64,000 nt of DNA, from contig NZ_AP027728.1 in assembly GCF_030296555.1 (NCBI RefSeq), forward strand, positions 1,426,001-1,490,000, in the 5' to 3' direction. Shown one piece after another: positions 38,053 to 49,078 of this stretch; the stretch's first letter is position 1, and each line of letters starts with the position of its first letter. The translations under genes and the position numbers were made by a program. The notes beneath the pieces are model-generated. The model saw only the letters and a program-made list of their open reading frames with translations. It had not been told where the DNA came from and did no database searches. Origin of the DNA: Microbacterium suwonense (GTDB lineage: Bacteria > Actinomycetota > Actinomycetes > Actinomycetales > Microbacteriaceae).

Positions 38053-39294
38053 GTGCTGAGCTCCAGCGAGGCCCGCCGGATCATGCTGGCCGCGCAGGGC
38101 TTCTCACGACGGATGCCGGCTGCTGTGGCTCCCCGGCACCTGCACCGCACGATGGATCGCCTGGGCGTGCTGCAGATCGATTCCGTGAATGTGTTCGCCC
38201 GTTCGCACTACATGCCGATGTTCTCCCGCCTCGGCTCCTACGATCCGGCTCTGCTGGATCGTACCGTCGTCTCGCGGACGACCCACTACGTCGAGTACCT
38301 GGCGCACGAGGCCGCCTTCATGCCGGTGGAGGACTGGTCGCTCTGGGATTTCCGGATGCAGGCGTGGCGACGCCGTGAAGCCGAGCCGGGCAGCTGGATG
38401 CACGCGAATGCGAGGACGCTGGACTGGGTGCGCGCACAGCTGCGCGAGCGCGGCCCGCTGCGCCCGGTGGATCTGCGGGACGACGCTCCCCGATCACGGG
38501 GGCCGTGGTGGGACTGGGACACCGCGAAATCCGCTCTCGAGCATCTATGGCGCTGCGGCGAGGTGGCGATCGCGGGCCGGGCCGGGTTCGAGCGGCAGTA
38601 CGGTCTGGCCGAGCAGATCGTTCCCGCCGACGTGCTGGCATCCCCCGTTCCCGAGCCCGAGGCCGTGCGCGAGCTGGTGCGGCGCGCGGCGCGGTCGTCC
38701 GGGGTCGCGACGATCGCCGACCTCAATGATTACTACCGGCTGCGGAACCAGTCCGCCGTCCGCACTGCTGTCGGCGACCTCGTCGACGCCGGAGAGCTGG
38801 AGCCGGTCACCGTGCGCGGCTGGGAGCGTGCGGGCCGGCCTGTGCCCGCGTGGAGGCATCGGGATGCGGTGCTTCCCCGCCGCATCCCGCGTGCGGCGCT
38901 GCTGACGCCGTTCGATCCGGTCGTGTGGTTCCGCGACCGGGCTCTGCGGGCGTTCGATCTCGACTATCGGATCGAGATCTACGTGCCCGCCGACAGACGT
39001 CGCTACGGGTACTACTCGCTGCCAGTGCTGGTGGAAGATCGCATCGTGGCACGCGTCGATCTCAAGGCGGATCGCGCCGCCTCGGTCCTGCGGGTGCAGT
39101 CGGCCTGGTGGGAGCCCCATGCCCGCCGGCAGACGGATGCCGATCGCATCGCGGAAGAGATCATCCGTGCCGCCGCGTGGCAGGGGCTGGAGCGCATCAG
39201 CGTCTCGGGGTGGGGCGATGCTGCGGATGCCATCGCATCCGCGCTCAGCGGCCACGATACGGCCGTCGAGCGGCACGTACACCCGAGGGAATGA
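38053..39294 (+). CDS. YcaQ/AlkX-type winged-helix DNA glycosylase
   Basis: A 413-residue protein of the HTH_42/YcaQ family, enzymes that unhook DNA interstrand crosslinks and remove alkylated bases. The catalytic QxD motif is in VLQIDSVNVFARSH near the N-terminus, followed by PMFSRLGSYD and the beta-strand-rich C-terminal part. The frame opens at GTG 38053 with no ribosome site. One extra C at 38051-38052 would join it to ATG 38033/38036 (MTAPLP), so the start may be another missing base. Confidence 0.85.
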   Translation: MLSSSEARRIMLAAQGFSRRMPAAVAPRHLHRTMDRLGVLQIDSVNVFARSHYMPMFSRLGSYDPALLDRTVVSRTTHYVEYLAHEAAFMPVEDWSLWDFRMQAWRRREAEPGSWMHANARTLDWVRAQLRERGPLRPVDLRDDAPRSRGPWWDWDTAKSALEHLWRCGEVAIAGRAGFERQYGLAEQIVPADVLASPVPEPEAVRELVRRAARSSGVATIADLNDYYRLRNQSAVRTAVGDLVDAGELEPVTVRGWERAGRPVPAWRHRDAVLPRRIPRAALLTPFDPVVWFRDRALRAFDLDYRIEIYVPADRRRYGYYSLPVLVEDRIVARVDLKADRAASVLRVQSAWWEPHARRQTDADRIAEEIIRAAAWQGLERISVSGWGDAADAIASALSGHDTAVERHVHPRE

Positions 39295-39420
39295 GAGACC
39301 GTCCAACAGGACTCTCGAGGCTCAGGAAGCTTCGACTCGCTGCGCCGGCTCAACCTGGATACGCGGACGACTCAAGGCGACGTCGTCGCCTAGAGTCGTA
39401 TCGCGTTGAGTCGTTCGGGG

Positions 39421-39987
39421 TCAGAACTGCACGCGCGGGGGCTCCGAGATCGCGCTGTCGTCGGCGACCTCGAAGAACTCGCGCTCGGTGAAGCCGAGCC
39501 CGCGTGCGAACAGGTTGTTCGGGAAGACCTTGATCTTCGTGTTCAGCTCGCGCACGCCGCCGTTGTAGAAGCGACGGGCCGCCTGGATCTTGTCCTCGGT
39601 GTCGACCAGAGAGTGCTGCAGCTGCAGATAGTTCTGGCTGGCCTGCAGCTGCGGATACGCCTCGGCGACCGCGAACAGGCTGCGCAGCGCCTGCTGCAGG
39701 TGGCCCTCTGCCACGCCGGCCTCTGCAGGCCCCGACGCCGACAGGGTTTCGGCCCTGGCGCGTGTGACGCCTTCGAACACGGATTTCTCATGCGCCGCAT
39801 AGCCGCGCACCGTCTCGATGAGATTCGGGATGAGGTCGGCTCGACGCTTCAGCTGGACGGTGATGCCACTCCACGCCTCGTCCACCCGCACGTTCAGCTG
39901 CACGAGCGAGTTGTACGTCGACCACAGGTAGATTCCGACGAGCACGAGCACGCCGACGACGATCAGTACCGGCCACAGCCATTCCAT
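39421..39987 (-). CDS. LemA family protein
   Basis: A 188-residue protein with one N-terminal membrane helix (PVLIVVGVLVLVGIYLW) and the LemA helical domain: YNSLVQLNVRVDEAWSGITV, RRADLIPNLIETVRGYAAHE and ARRFYNGGVRELNTKIKVFP. Family members sit in the membrane with a cytosolic or surface helical bundle of unclear role. It is monocistronic and convergent with the glycosylase gene. Confidence 0.94.
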   Translation of the reverse strand: MEWLWPVLIVVGVLVLVGIYLWSTYNSLVQLNVRVDEAWSGITVQLKRRADLIPNLIETVRGYAAHEKSVFEGVTRARAETLSASGPAEAGVAEGHLQQALRSLFAVAEAYPQLQASQNYLQLQHSLVDTEDKIQAARRFYNGGVRELNTKIKVFPNNLFARGLGFTEREFFEVADDSAISEPPRVQF

Positions 39988-40060
39988 GCGAAGCCCCCTC
40001 TTGGATCGAACTCCATCCTATGCGTGCCACTCTGCACATCGGCTGGACGACAGGCGCGAT

Positions 40061-41374
40061 TCACGCACCGAGAATGCGCTCGAGGTGACGGTTGCCGAAC
40101 AGCCGCTGCGGATCGAGCTGATCGCGCAACGCCACGAAGTCGTCGAAATGCGGGTAGCGCTCGCGCAGCTGGTCGGCGGTCAGGCTGTGCAGCTTGCCCC
40201 AGTGCGGGCGACCGCCATGACGCAGCATGATCTGCTCGACCGCTCCGAAGTACTCCCGGGGGTCGACGCGCCAGTAACGATGCACGGCGATGTACGCACT
40301 GTCGCGACCCGTGGCCGTCGACAGCCACAGATCATCGGACGCCGCGAAGCGCACCTCCACGGGGAACTCGACGCGCCAACCGCGCTCGTCGATGAGCCGG
40401 CGCAGCTCCTGGAAGGCGGGGACCAGGTGCTCGGCGGGCAGCGCGTACTCCATCTCGCGGAATCGGACGTTGCGGTGGTGGATGAGCACCCGGTGCGACT
40501 CGTCGGCGTATTCGCCGTCACCGGTGAGCTGCACGGCCAGCCGGTTGAACGGCGGGATGATCGCCGGCACCACGCGGCTGGCCGCGCAGAAGACGCCGAA
40601 GACGCCGTTGCTGAGCACGCTCTCATCGATCCAGCGCTGGAAGGCGGGGATCGGATGCCGCTTCGCGGACTCCGGCAGTCGCTGCTGCGTCTTCAGCAGT
40701 GCGACGTCCGTGTGCGGGTGCCAGTAGAACTCGAGGTGATCGGCTGCGTCGGCCTGGGCGTGCACCGTGTCGAGGGTTGCGTCGAGCGGGGCCGGGGCAT
40801 CCACCGCGCTGAGCACGAACGCGGGCACGCACTGGAGCGTGACCTCGACGACGACGCCCAGCGCGCCGAGTCCCACCACGGCCCCGGGCAGCATCTCGCT
40901 GTTGTGCGTCTCGTCGATGCGCAGGAACTCGCCATCGGCGGTGATCAGGGTCAGGCCCCGCACCTGGGTCGCGATGCCCCCGAAGCCGGTTCCCGTGCCG
41001 TGCGTTCCAGTCGATATGGCACCCGAGATCGACTGGCGATCGATGTCGCCGAGGTTCTCCATCGCGAGTCCGTGGGGGCGCAGCAGCGCGGGGATCCGAT
41101 GCAGGCGCGTGCCAGCCAGGAGCGTGACGCGCCCGGTCTCGACATCCGCGCTCACCAGGCCCTGCATGTCGTCAAGTTCCAGCAGCACGCCCGGAGCGAC
41201 CCCGATGCCGGTGAAGCTGTGACCGGCGCCGATCGCCTTCACTGTGAGCCCCTGAGCGGCGGCGGCCCTGACCGCGCGCTGCACGCCCTCCGGAGTGCGC
41301 GGTCGCTCCACCCGCACGGGTCGCACCGCCGCCGACCGTCCCCAGTTGTGCCAGGTTCCGCCCGGGCGCGTCAC
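40061..41374 (-). CDS. FAD-linked oxidoreductase, D-arabinono-1,4-lactone oxidase type
   Basis: A 437-residue protein from GTG 41374. The FAD domain has IGAGHSFTGIG and SISGAISTGTHGTG. The C-terminal ALO domain ends with RPHWGKLHSL, the HWGK motif of aldonolactone oxidases. It is predicted to oxidise a sugar-1,4-lactone. The start overlaps the stop of the PLP gene upstream (GTGA), so the two are coupled; a shared pathway is not obvious. Confidence 0.88.
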   Translation of the reverse strand: MTRPGGTWHNWGRSAAVRPVRVERPRTPEGVQRAVRAAAAQGLTVKAIGAGHSFTGIGVAPGVLLELDDMQGLVSADVETGRVTLLAGTRLHRIPALLRPHGLAMENLGDIDRQSISGAISTGTHGTGTGFGGIATQVRGLTLITADGEFLRIDETHNSEMLPGAVVGLGALGVVVEVTLQCVPAFVLSAVDAPAPLDATLDTVHAQADAADHLEFYWHPHTDVALLKTQQRLPESAKRHPIPAFQRWIDESVLSNGVFGVFCAASRVVPAIIPPFNRLAVQLTGDGEYADESHRVLIHHRNVRFREMEYALPAEHLVPAFQELRRLIDERGWRVEFPVEVRFAASDDLWLSTATGRDSAYIAVHRYWRVDPREYFGAVEQIMLRHGGRPHWGKLHSLTADQLRERYPHFDDFVALRDQLDPQRLFGNRHLERILGA

Positions 41375-42645
41375 AGGAACGCCTTCCCTTCGCCACGATA
41401 GGTGGGCAGCTGATCCACGACCTCGCCGTCGGCGACGAGCTGGTAGGCGTCGATGCGCTCGGCGGGCTCACCGCTCTTCGCGTGCCGGAACCAGACCCGG
41501 TCTCCGACCCGCAGCTCGCGCGCGGCATCGCCCTGCAGGGGCGTCTGCACCTCACCGGCCGCCTCGCGTGGAAGGGTGCGCAGTCTCGGCGGCCAGACCG
41601 GGGCGGGCTGGCGCGACTTCACTGCCGGGCCGGAGGCGATCCAGCCCCCGCCGAGGACGGTCGCGATATCGGGGGCGGGCTTGCGCACCACGTCGAACGC
41701 GAAGGCGGTCGCGGGCGCCGGCCGGAAGGAGCGGTAGCCGTCGAACAGGTGCCCGGCGAGCAGGCCGCTTCCCGCCGTCGCCTCGGTGAGGGACTCATCG
41801 CTGCCGGTGAACTCCAGTGAGCCGGTCCCGCCGCCGTTGAGGAACTCCAGGGGTGCGACATCGAGCATGGCATCCGCGATCTCGGCGCGACGGCGGCGCA
41901 GCTCGTCACGCGACCGCGCCTGCACCATCCGGATGACCGGAGCATCCGCACCCGCGGCGTCGCCCTGACCGGCGATCTGCGCCTCGTACATCTGCAGGCC
42001 GACCAGCCGGAACCCGGGGCGGCGCACGACCTGCCGTGCGAACCCGGCGACCTCCGCTGCGGTGAACAGCGAGGAGCGACGTACGCCGATGTGGCCGAGG
42101 CCGGGGGCGCGCAGGGACGCGTCGACATCGATCGCGACCCGCACCTCCGGTCGGCTGCCGGGAGGCGCGATCGCATCGATCAGGTCGAGGTGGGCGAGAT
42201 CGTCGATCATCAGGGTGATGCGCGAGGCGAGCAGTTCGTCGGCGAGCAGTGTGGTCAGACCGGCGCGGTCGACCGTCGGGTAGCCGAGGACGATGTCGTC
42301 GTGGTCCTTCGCCAGCCAGAGCGCTTCGGCGAGTGTGAACGACAGGATGCCGCGGAATCCGGGGATCGCGAGCACCGCGTCGAGCACAGCGCGCACACGC
42401 ACCGATTTGGTGGCGACGCGGATCGGGATGCCGCCGGCGCGCACCAGCAGATCCATCGCGTTGTGCCGCAGGGCGTCGCGCTCGATGACGGCGACCGGAG
42501 CCGGCAGATGTGCGGTGGCATCGGTCAGAGAGCGCCAGTAGCGTGCCGGGTCCCGCCAGGCCTCGTTGTCGGCGCGAGAAGTCACGCCCTGTTCGGCGAT
42601 ACGGCCATGTTCGGCGAGGCCCTGGTCAGCAGTGAGGTCGAGCAC
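41371..42645 (-). CDS. Alanine-racemase-fold amino acid deaminase/aldolase
   Basis: A 424-residue type III PLP protein like D-threonine aldolase and D-serine dehydratase. The PLP lysine lies in IPIRVATKSVRVRAVLD, and the barrel has GYPTVDRAGL and FLNGGGTGSLEF. The C-terminal beta domain holds the metal-site region typical of these enzymes (VGDRVWFRHAKSGE). Substrate is unknown. The stop overlaps the lactone oxidase GTG. Confidence 0.82.
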   Translation of the reverse strand: MLDLTADQGLAEHGRIAEQGVTSRADNEAWRDPARYWRSLTDATAHLPAPVAVIERDALRHNAMDLLVRAGGIPIRVATKSVRVRAVLDAVLAIPGFRGILSFTLAEALWLAKDHDDIVLGYPTVDRAGLTTLLADELLASRITLMIDDLAHLDLIDAIAPPGSRPEVRVAIDVDASLRAPGLGHIGVRRSSLFTAAEVAGFARQVVRRPGFRLVGLQMYEAQIAGQGDAAGADAPVIRMVQARSRDELRRRRAEIADAMLDVAPLEFLNGGGTGSLEFTGSDESLTEATAGSGLLAGHLFDGYRSFRPAPATAFAFDVVRKPAPDIATVLGGGWIASGPAVKSRQPAPVWPPRLRTLPREAAGEVQTPLQGDAARELRVGDRVWFRHAKSGEPAERIDAYQLVADGEVVDQLPTYRGEGKAFL

Positions 42646-42730
42646 ACCCCCACACTACGACGTCAGGGACCGAGATTCATCTCCTCCGATACTCCGTCGC
42701 ATTCGGGCGGATGGATAGGCTGGGCGTGCG

Positions 42731-42803
42731 GCCCCCATAGCCCAACGGCAGAGGCAGGCGACTTAAAATCGCTTCAGTCTGGGTTCGAATCCCAGTGGGG
42801 GCA
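42731..42803 (+). tRNA. tRNA with anticodon UAA (Leu by anticodon), class I shape
   Basis: A full cloverleaf can be drawn: acceptor GCCCCCA/TGGGGGC, D arm 42740-42755, anticodon stem GGCGA/TCGCT with loop CTTAAAA (anticodon TAA at 42764-42766), a 5-nt variable region and T arm CTGGG-TTCGAAT-CCCAG, discriminator A. CCA is not encoded. UAA reads the rare leucine codon UUA, but bacterial leucine tRNAs normally have a long variable arm, which this one lacks, so aminoacylation identity is uncertain. Confidence 0.88.
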
Positions 42804-42847
42804 CCTGTCGTCTGCAGCCCGTGGTGACACCACGCGGCCACAACGGC

Positions 42848-42886
42848 GAAGAGCCCGCCGGAGATCACCTCTCGGACGGGCTCTTC
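42848..42886. terminator. Hairpin between tRNA(UAA) and ndh
   Basis: 42848-42860 pairs with 42873-42886 in a GAAGAGCCCG...CGGGCTCTTC stem. It lies 12 bp beyond the convergent NADH dehydrogenase stop. Confidence 0.7.
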
Positions 42887-42897
42887 ACGATGCTGGC

Positions 42898-44430
42898 TCA
42901 GGCGTCGGCATCCACCTTCTTCTTGGCGGGTGCCTTCTTCTTCGCCGCAGCGGGCTTCTCGGCCTTCGCCACAGCGGACTTCTCGGCCTTCGGCTTCTCT
43001 GCGACCGGAGCAGCCTTCTCCGCCGGCGCGGCCTTCTCCGCCGGTGCAGCGGGAGCAGCCTTCTCGGCGGGGGCAGCGGGTGCGGCAGCCGCCGGACGCG
43101 GGCGGGCGGCGAACTCCTCGAACACGTCACGCGGCTGCTGCACAGCCTCGAGGTTCACGATGTCGCGGCCGAGCCACAGGTTGTTCCACCAGCCCCACAG
43201 CACGCGCCACTTGCGCTCCCACGTGGGCATCGCCAGTCCGTGGTAGCCGCGGTGCGCAACCCAGGCGACGAAGCCCTTCAGAGCGAGGTTGCCGGACTGG
43301 AACACGCCGTCGTAGAGGCCGAGGCCCGCCACGGCTCCGAGATTCTTGTGGACGTAGTCCTTGGTGGTCTCGCCCCGCAGAACGGCCACGAGGTTCTTGG
43401 CCAGACGCTTGGCCTGGCGCACCGCGTGCTGCGCATTCGGCACGCAGTAGCCGCCGACGCCGCCGCCGGACAGATCGGGAACGGCCGAGACGTCACCGGC
43501 GGCCCAGGCGCCCTCGACGGGCTCCTCGGCGGTGCCGACGCGCAGGTCGGCGCGGGTCTGGATGCGTCCACGCTCCTCGACAGGCAGGTCGCCGCCGCGC
43601 ACGACGGTCGGGTTGGCCATCACGCCAGCGGTCCAGACGATCAGGTCGGTGGGGATCACCTCGCCGGTGGAAAGCTCGACGTTCCCGTCGACGGCGCCGG
43701 TGACCTGCGTGTCGAGGTGTACGTTCGCACCGCGCTTGGCGAGGTCCTTCAGCACCCATTCACTGGTCTTGAGCGAGACCTCGGGCATGATGCGCCCCAT
43801 CGCCTCGATGAGGTGGAAGTGCGTGTCCTCGAAGGAGATCTGAGGGTACTTGGCGACCAGCGCCGAAGCCAGCGACCGCAGTTCGGCGAATGCCTCGATG
43901 CCGGCGAAGCCACCGCCGACGACCACCACGCTCAGCAGACGGTCGCGCTCGGGGCCTGCCGGGATCGAGGCGGCCTTGTCGAAGTTCGACAACAGCTTGT
44001 CGCGCACCGCGACGGCCTCTTCGATGGTCTTCAGCCCGATCGCGTTGTCGGCGATGCCCGGGATCGGGAACGTACGCGAGACGGCACCGGCGGTGACGAC
44101 GATCTGGTCGTACGCGAACTCATAGGGCTCACCCGCTGACGGGGAGATCGTCGCGACCTTGTTCGCATGGTCGATTCCGGTCACCTTCGCCGTGATCACG
44201 GTGGTGCGCTTGAGGTGGCGGCGGTGTGCGACCACTGCGTGGCGCGGCTCGATGGAGCCGGCCGCGACCTCGGGCAGGAACGGCTGGTACGTCATGTAGG
44301 GCAGCGGATCGACCATCGTCACGTCAGCCTCACCCTTGCGAAGGTGCTTCTCGAGCTTCCATGCGGTGTAGAAACCTGCGTAGCCTCCACCGACAATCAG
44401 AATGCGGGGTGCAGTGCTGTTCTGAGGCAC
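42898..44430 (-). CDS. ndh: Type II NADH dehydrogenase with Ala/Lys-rich tail
   Basis: NDH-2 oxidises NADH and reduces quinone without pumping protons. The GTG start 44430 (VPQNSTAPRILIVGGGYAGF) has GAGGAG upstream; the open frame continues to 44955 but that part overlaps the protease gene. The first Rossmann motif is LIVGGGYAGFYTAW and the second VVVVGGGFAGIEAFAEL; the membrane-anchoring C-terminal part contains WVAHRGYHGLAMP. The final about 70 residues are repeats of AAPAEKAAP and KKKAPAKKK. Total 510 residues. It may feed the bd oxidase at 60889-63531. Confidence 0.93.
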   Translation of the reverse strand: MPQNSTAPRILIVGGGYAGFYTAWKLEKHLRKGEADVTMVDPLPYMTYQPFLPEVAAGSIEPRHAVVAHRRHLKRTTVITAKVTGIDHANKVATISPSAGEPYEFAYDQIVVTAGAVSRTFPIPGIADNAIGLKTIEEAVAVRDKLLSNFDKAASIPAGPERDRLLSVVVVGGGFAGIEAFAELRSLASALVAKYPQISFEDTHFHLIEAMGRIMPEVSLKTSEWVLKDLAKRGANVHLDTQVTGAVDGNVELSTGEVIPTDLIVWTAGVMANPTVVRGGDLPVEERGRIQTRADLRVGTAEEPVEGAWAAGDVSAVPDLSGGGVGGYCVPNAQHAVRQAKRLAKNLVAVLRGETTKDYVHKNLGAVAGLGLYDGVFQSGNLALKGFVAWVAHRGYHGLAMPTWERKWRVLWGWWNNLWLGRDIVNLEAVQQPRDVFEEFAARPRPAAAAPAAPAEKAAPAAPAEKAAPAEKAAPVAEKPKAEKSAVAKAEKPAAAKKKAPAKKKVDADA

Positions 44431-44450
44431 AGGGGGACAACTCCTCGTCG

Positions 44451-45812
44451 TCAGGGTGTGGGAGTGCGTCGACCGCGCTCCGTTCGGATGCGCCGGGCAG
44501 CTGCGGTGACGCCAAGCGCTATCACAATACCAGGCACCGTGAGCGCGAGAAGCGGCAAGGTACCGTACCGCAATGTCTCTGCCGAGGGGAGCAGCGGGGA
44601 ACCCGGTTCGCTCGGAGCATCCGCGGCGGGCAGCGGCTGCACTTCGACCGCAGGCTTCGTCACCTCGGGCTCGGGCTGATCCGGTGAGGTGGCCCGGCGG
44701 TGCACGCGGATCCACTCCTTCAGATCTCCCATCGGGTTCGCGCTGACCTTCGGAACGGATGCCGTCACCGCGGCCGCTGCATCCAGCAGTCCGTAGCCGT
44801 AGAGCACGTCGGGCGCTCCGCGCATCTCGGGGACGCGGATGGCCGTCCGGATCAGCCTGTTGATGACGTTCGCCGCGTCGAGCTCCGGATGCGCCGCACG
44901 CACCAGCGCGGCAGCACCGGCCACGATCGGCGCGGCGCCGCTGGTGCCCTCCCATCTGCCCACGGAGCCGTCGGCGGTGATCCCGAGCAGGAACTCACTG
45001 GGTGCCATGACTCCGATCGTGATGCCCTGCGTGGACGCCTCACGGCTGGCGGTGCCGGTCTGGTCGACGCCTCCGACCGTGAGCACGCCGGGAATCGTCG
45101 CGGGCGCGCCGACGATGTCGGTGCCGTTGCCCCGGTTGCCCGCGGCGACGATCACGACCACATCATGTGCGGCGGCGTACAGGAAGGCGTCATCCCAGCT
45201 CTTGTCCCAGTCCAGGGTGTTGGTCGTGAAGGACAGATTGATGATGTCGGCGCCGTGGTCGACGGCCCACCTCATCCCGTCGGCCACCTGCTGGCTGAAC
45301 GGCACAGTGGCCGATGAGCCGGGGAAGCCGAGCGAGACCGAGAGCAGTTTCGCGCGCGGCGCCACGCCGATGAATCCGGTGCCGTCCGCACTGCCGGGCG
45401 CGGCCGCGGTCGATGCCACGAGAGTGCCGTGGTCGCCCTGCACCACACCCACCGGTGTGCGGCCGTCTGCGCTTCCCGCACCCGAGACGTCGGTGCCGCC
45501 CACCACCGAGTCGCCGAAGGCTCCTCCTGCCGCGCTGATGCCGGTGTCGAGGACGGCGATGGTGACGCCCTCACCGAGCGTGGTGTTCCAGGCATCCCGG
45601 ATGTGCGCGCCGTCCAGCCAATACTCCTGTGCGCGCACAGGATCGCTCGGGTCGTCGGGGACGGGCGGAGTGGGGGTGGGTTCCGGAGTCTCCGCCTGCA
45701 CGGGGCTGAGCGCGAAGGAGCCGGCTGCGGCCGCCGGGGACGCCGCGAGAAGCACGGATGCCGCCATCGCCGTCGACACGACGATGGCCGAGAGCACGCG
45801 GCGAGCGCTCAT
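44451..45812 (-). CDS. Subtilisin-like (S8) serine protease with C-terminal membrane anchor, mycosin-like
   Basis: A 453-residue protein from ATG 45812, a start fixed by ATGA overlap with the DUF501 stop. Signal peptide MSARRVLSAIVVSTAMAASV; catalytic Asp in IAVLDTGISA, His in QGDHGTLVAS, Ser in GTSGAAPIVAG. A proline-rich linker leads to one C-terminal membrane helix (LPLLALTVPGIVIALGV). The layout matches mycosins, the proteases of type VII secretion, but no ESX genes are nearby. Other cell-wall protease roles are equally likely. Confidence 0.88.
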   Translation of the reverse strand: MSARRVLSAIVVSTAMAASVLLAASPAAAAGSFALSPVQAETPEPTPTPPVPDDPSDPVRAQEYWLDGAHIRDAWNTTLGEGVTIAVLDTGISAAGGAFGDSVVGGTDVSGAGSADGRTPVGVVQGDHGTLVASTAAAPGSADGTGFIGVAPRAKLLSVSLGFPGSSATVPFSQQVADGMRWAVDHGADIINLSFTTNTLDWDKSWDDAFLYAAAHDVVVIVAAGNRGNGTDIVGAPATIPGVLTVGGVDQTGTASREASTQGITIGVMAPSEFLLGITADGSVGRWEGTSGAAPIVAGAAALVRAAHPELDAANVINRLIRTAIRVPEMRGAPDVLYGYGLLDAAAAVTASVPKVSANPMGDLKEWIRVHRRATSPDQPEPEVTKPAVEVQPLPAADAPSEPGSPLLPSAETLRYGTLPLLALTVPGIVIALGVTAAARRIRTERGRRTPTP

Positions 45813-46345
45813 CCCGCCGTGCTCGTTCCCTGCGCCGCTCCCGGCTGGGCGCAGACGCATCGGTCCGGCGACCAGCTCGAGCGCGCGAGAGCCGCGTCGC
45901 CGATGGGGTTGACTCCCGGCCCTGCGGCCAGTGCGTGCCCGGCGAGGGCGTGCAGGCATTTCACGCGAGTGGGCATGCCCCCGGCGGAGATGCCGTCGAT
46001 CTCGGGCACGTCGCCGTATCGGGCACGATCCGCGAGATACGACCGGTGGGCGGCCTGGTAGGCGGCGGCGACATCGTCATCCTCATCCAGCAGCGCCGTC
46101 AGCTCGGGCATCACCTGCGTCGCCTCGAGCGTCGACATGGCCGCGGTCGCGGCCGGATGGGTGAGGTAGTAGAAGGTCGGGAACGGCGTTCCGTCGTCCA
46201 AACGCGGAGCAGTCGCTACGACAGTGGGGTTCCCGCACACGCAGCGCGCGGCGATGCCGACGACGCCACGTGCCGCGCGGCCGAGCTGGCTGGAGACCAC
46301 GTCGATCTCGGCGGCGGTCGGCGTCTCGTACGGCGGGGTCGTCAC
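45809..46345 (-). CDS. DUF501 domain-containing protein
   Basis: A 178-residue protein with the DUF501 pattern: VVSSQLGRAARGVVGIAARC, then PTFYYLTHPAATAAMSTLEA and GMPTRVKCLHALAGHALAAG. No enzymatic role is known. DUF501 genes are consistently found between ftsB and a phosphatase or protease gene in actinobacteria near eno. Its stop overlaps the protease start. Confidence 0.92.
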   Translation of the reverse strand: MTTPPYETPTAAEIDVVSSQLGRAARGVVGIAARCVCGNPTVVATAPRLDDGTPFPTFYYLTHPAATAAMSTLEATQVMPELTALLDEDDDVAAAYQAAHRSYLADRARYGDVPEIDGISAGGMPTRVKCLHALAGHALAAGPGVNPIGDAALARSSWSPDRCVCAQPGAAQGTSTAG

Positions 46346-46393
46346 CGCTCCAGAATACGTGCCCCGACCTGTGTGCGGACTCAGCGCACGAGG

Positions 46394-46939
46394 TCAGTCG
46401 GCCGGCGCCTGGACGGCCGTCTTGGCGAGTCCCGCGGCGGTCAGGCTGCGCAGCAGCTGCGGCATCCAGTCGGAGGGCCGTTCCTGGATGGTGGCGCTGA
46501 CGGCCTTCTGCTCGGGCGGGATGTCGGCGGGGTCCAGATCGTTGTCGACGAGGTAGACGACCTCTCCCGGCCTGACGTAGTACAGGCGTTCACGCGCCTG
46601 GGTGGTGATGTACGCCGGATCGTCCCACCGGGCGCGTTCCCGCTCCAGGTCTGCGATCTGATCCTTGGTCAGCTGCACCGACTGCTCGAGGGAGGCGATC
46701 TTCTGCCGCTGATCCAGGTACGTGCCGATGGACGGCACCAGCACCCAGGTTCCGAGCACGACGAGGGAGAGCATGATCACCGCGAAGCCCGAGAGCCGGA
46801 TGCCGCCGGCCCACTCGCGCACATCGACGGCGCGCGCTGATCCGCGTGCCGGCCGCTCACCCCGCGAGGCGGGGCGCCGGGCATCCTTCTCTGCGCGAGC
46901 CGGCGAAGACGGCGAAGGGAGAGCCGGACGTCGTGCCAT
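46394..46939 (-). CDS. ftsB: FtsB/DivIC-type septum formation initiator
   Basis: A 181-residue protein with a basic, disordered N-terminus of about 45 residues, one membrane helix (LSGFAVIMLSLVVLGTWVLV) and an extracellular coiled coil (YLDQRQKIASLEQSVQLTKD), followed by RWDDPAYITTQARERLYYVR, the FtsB/DivIC hallmark. It is predicted to act in the divisome with FtsL and FtsQ. It lies directly downstream of eno, the usual order in actinobacteria. Confidence 0.9.
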   Translation of the reverse strand: MARRPALPSPSSPARAEKDARRPASRGERPARGSARAVDVREWAGGIRLSGFAVIMLSLVVLGTWVLVPSIGTYLDQRQKIASLEQSVQLTKDQIADLERERARWDDPAYITTQARERLYYVRPGEVVYLVDNDLDPADIPPEQKAVSATIQERPSDWMPQLLRSLTAAGLAKTAVQAPAD

Positions 46940-46982
46940 GGCTCTCCCCTCGTCGTACGTGCTCTGCGGTCAGGATCCCTGA

Positions 46983-49030
<2,048 letters not shown>

Positions 49031-49078
49031 GGCTTCACTCAACCCCGGCACCGGCGGCCGGTCAAGGGGCTACGAGGG

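Noticed and set aside
44431..44955. N-terminal extension of the NADH dehydrogenase
   Set aside because: It overlaps the protease gene in another frame, and the Rossmann motif begins directly after GTG 44430.
44451..45812. Mycosin-like protease as part of the WXG/DUF1023 cassette
   Set aside because: It is about 30 kb away in an unrelated conserved neighbourhood; no evidence links them.
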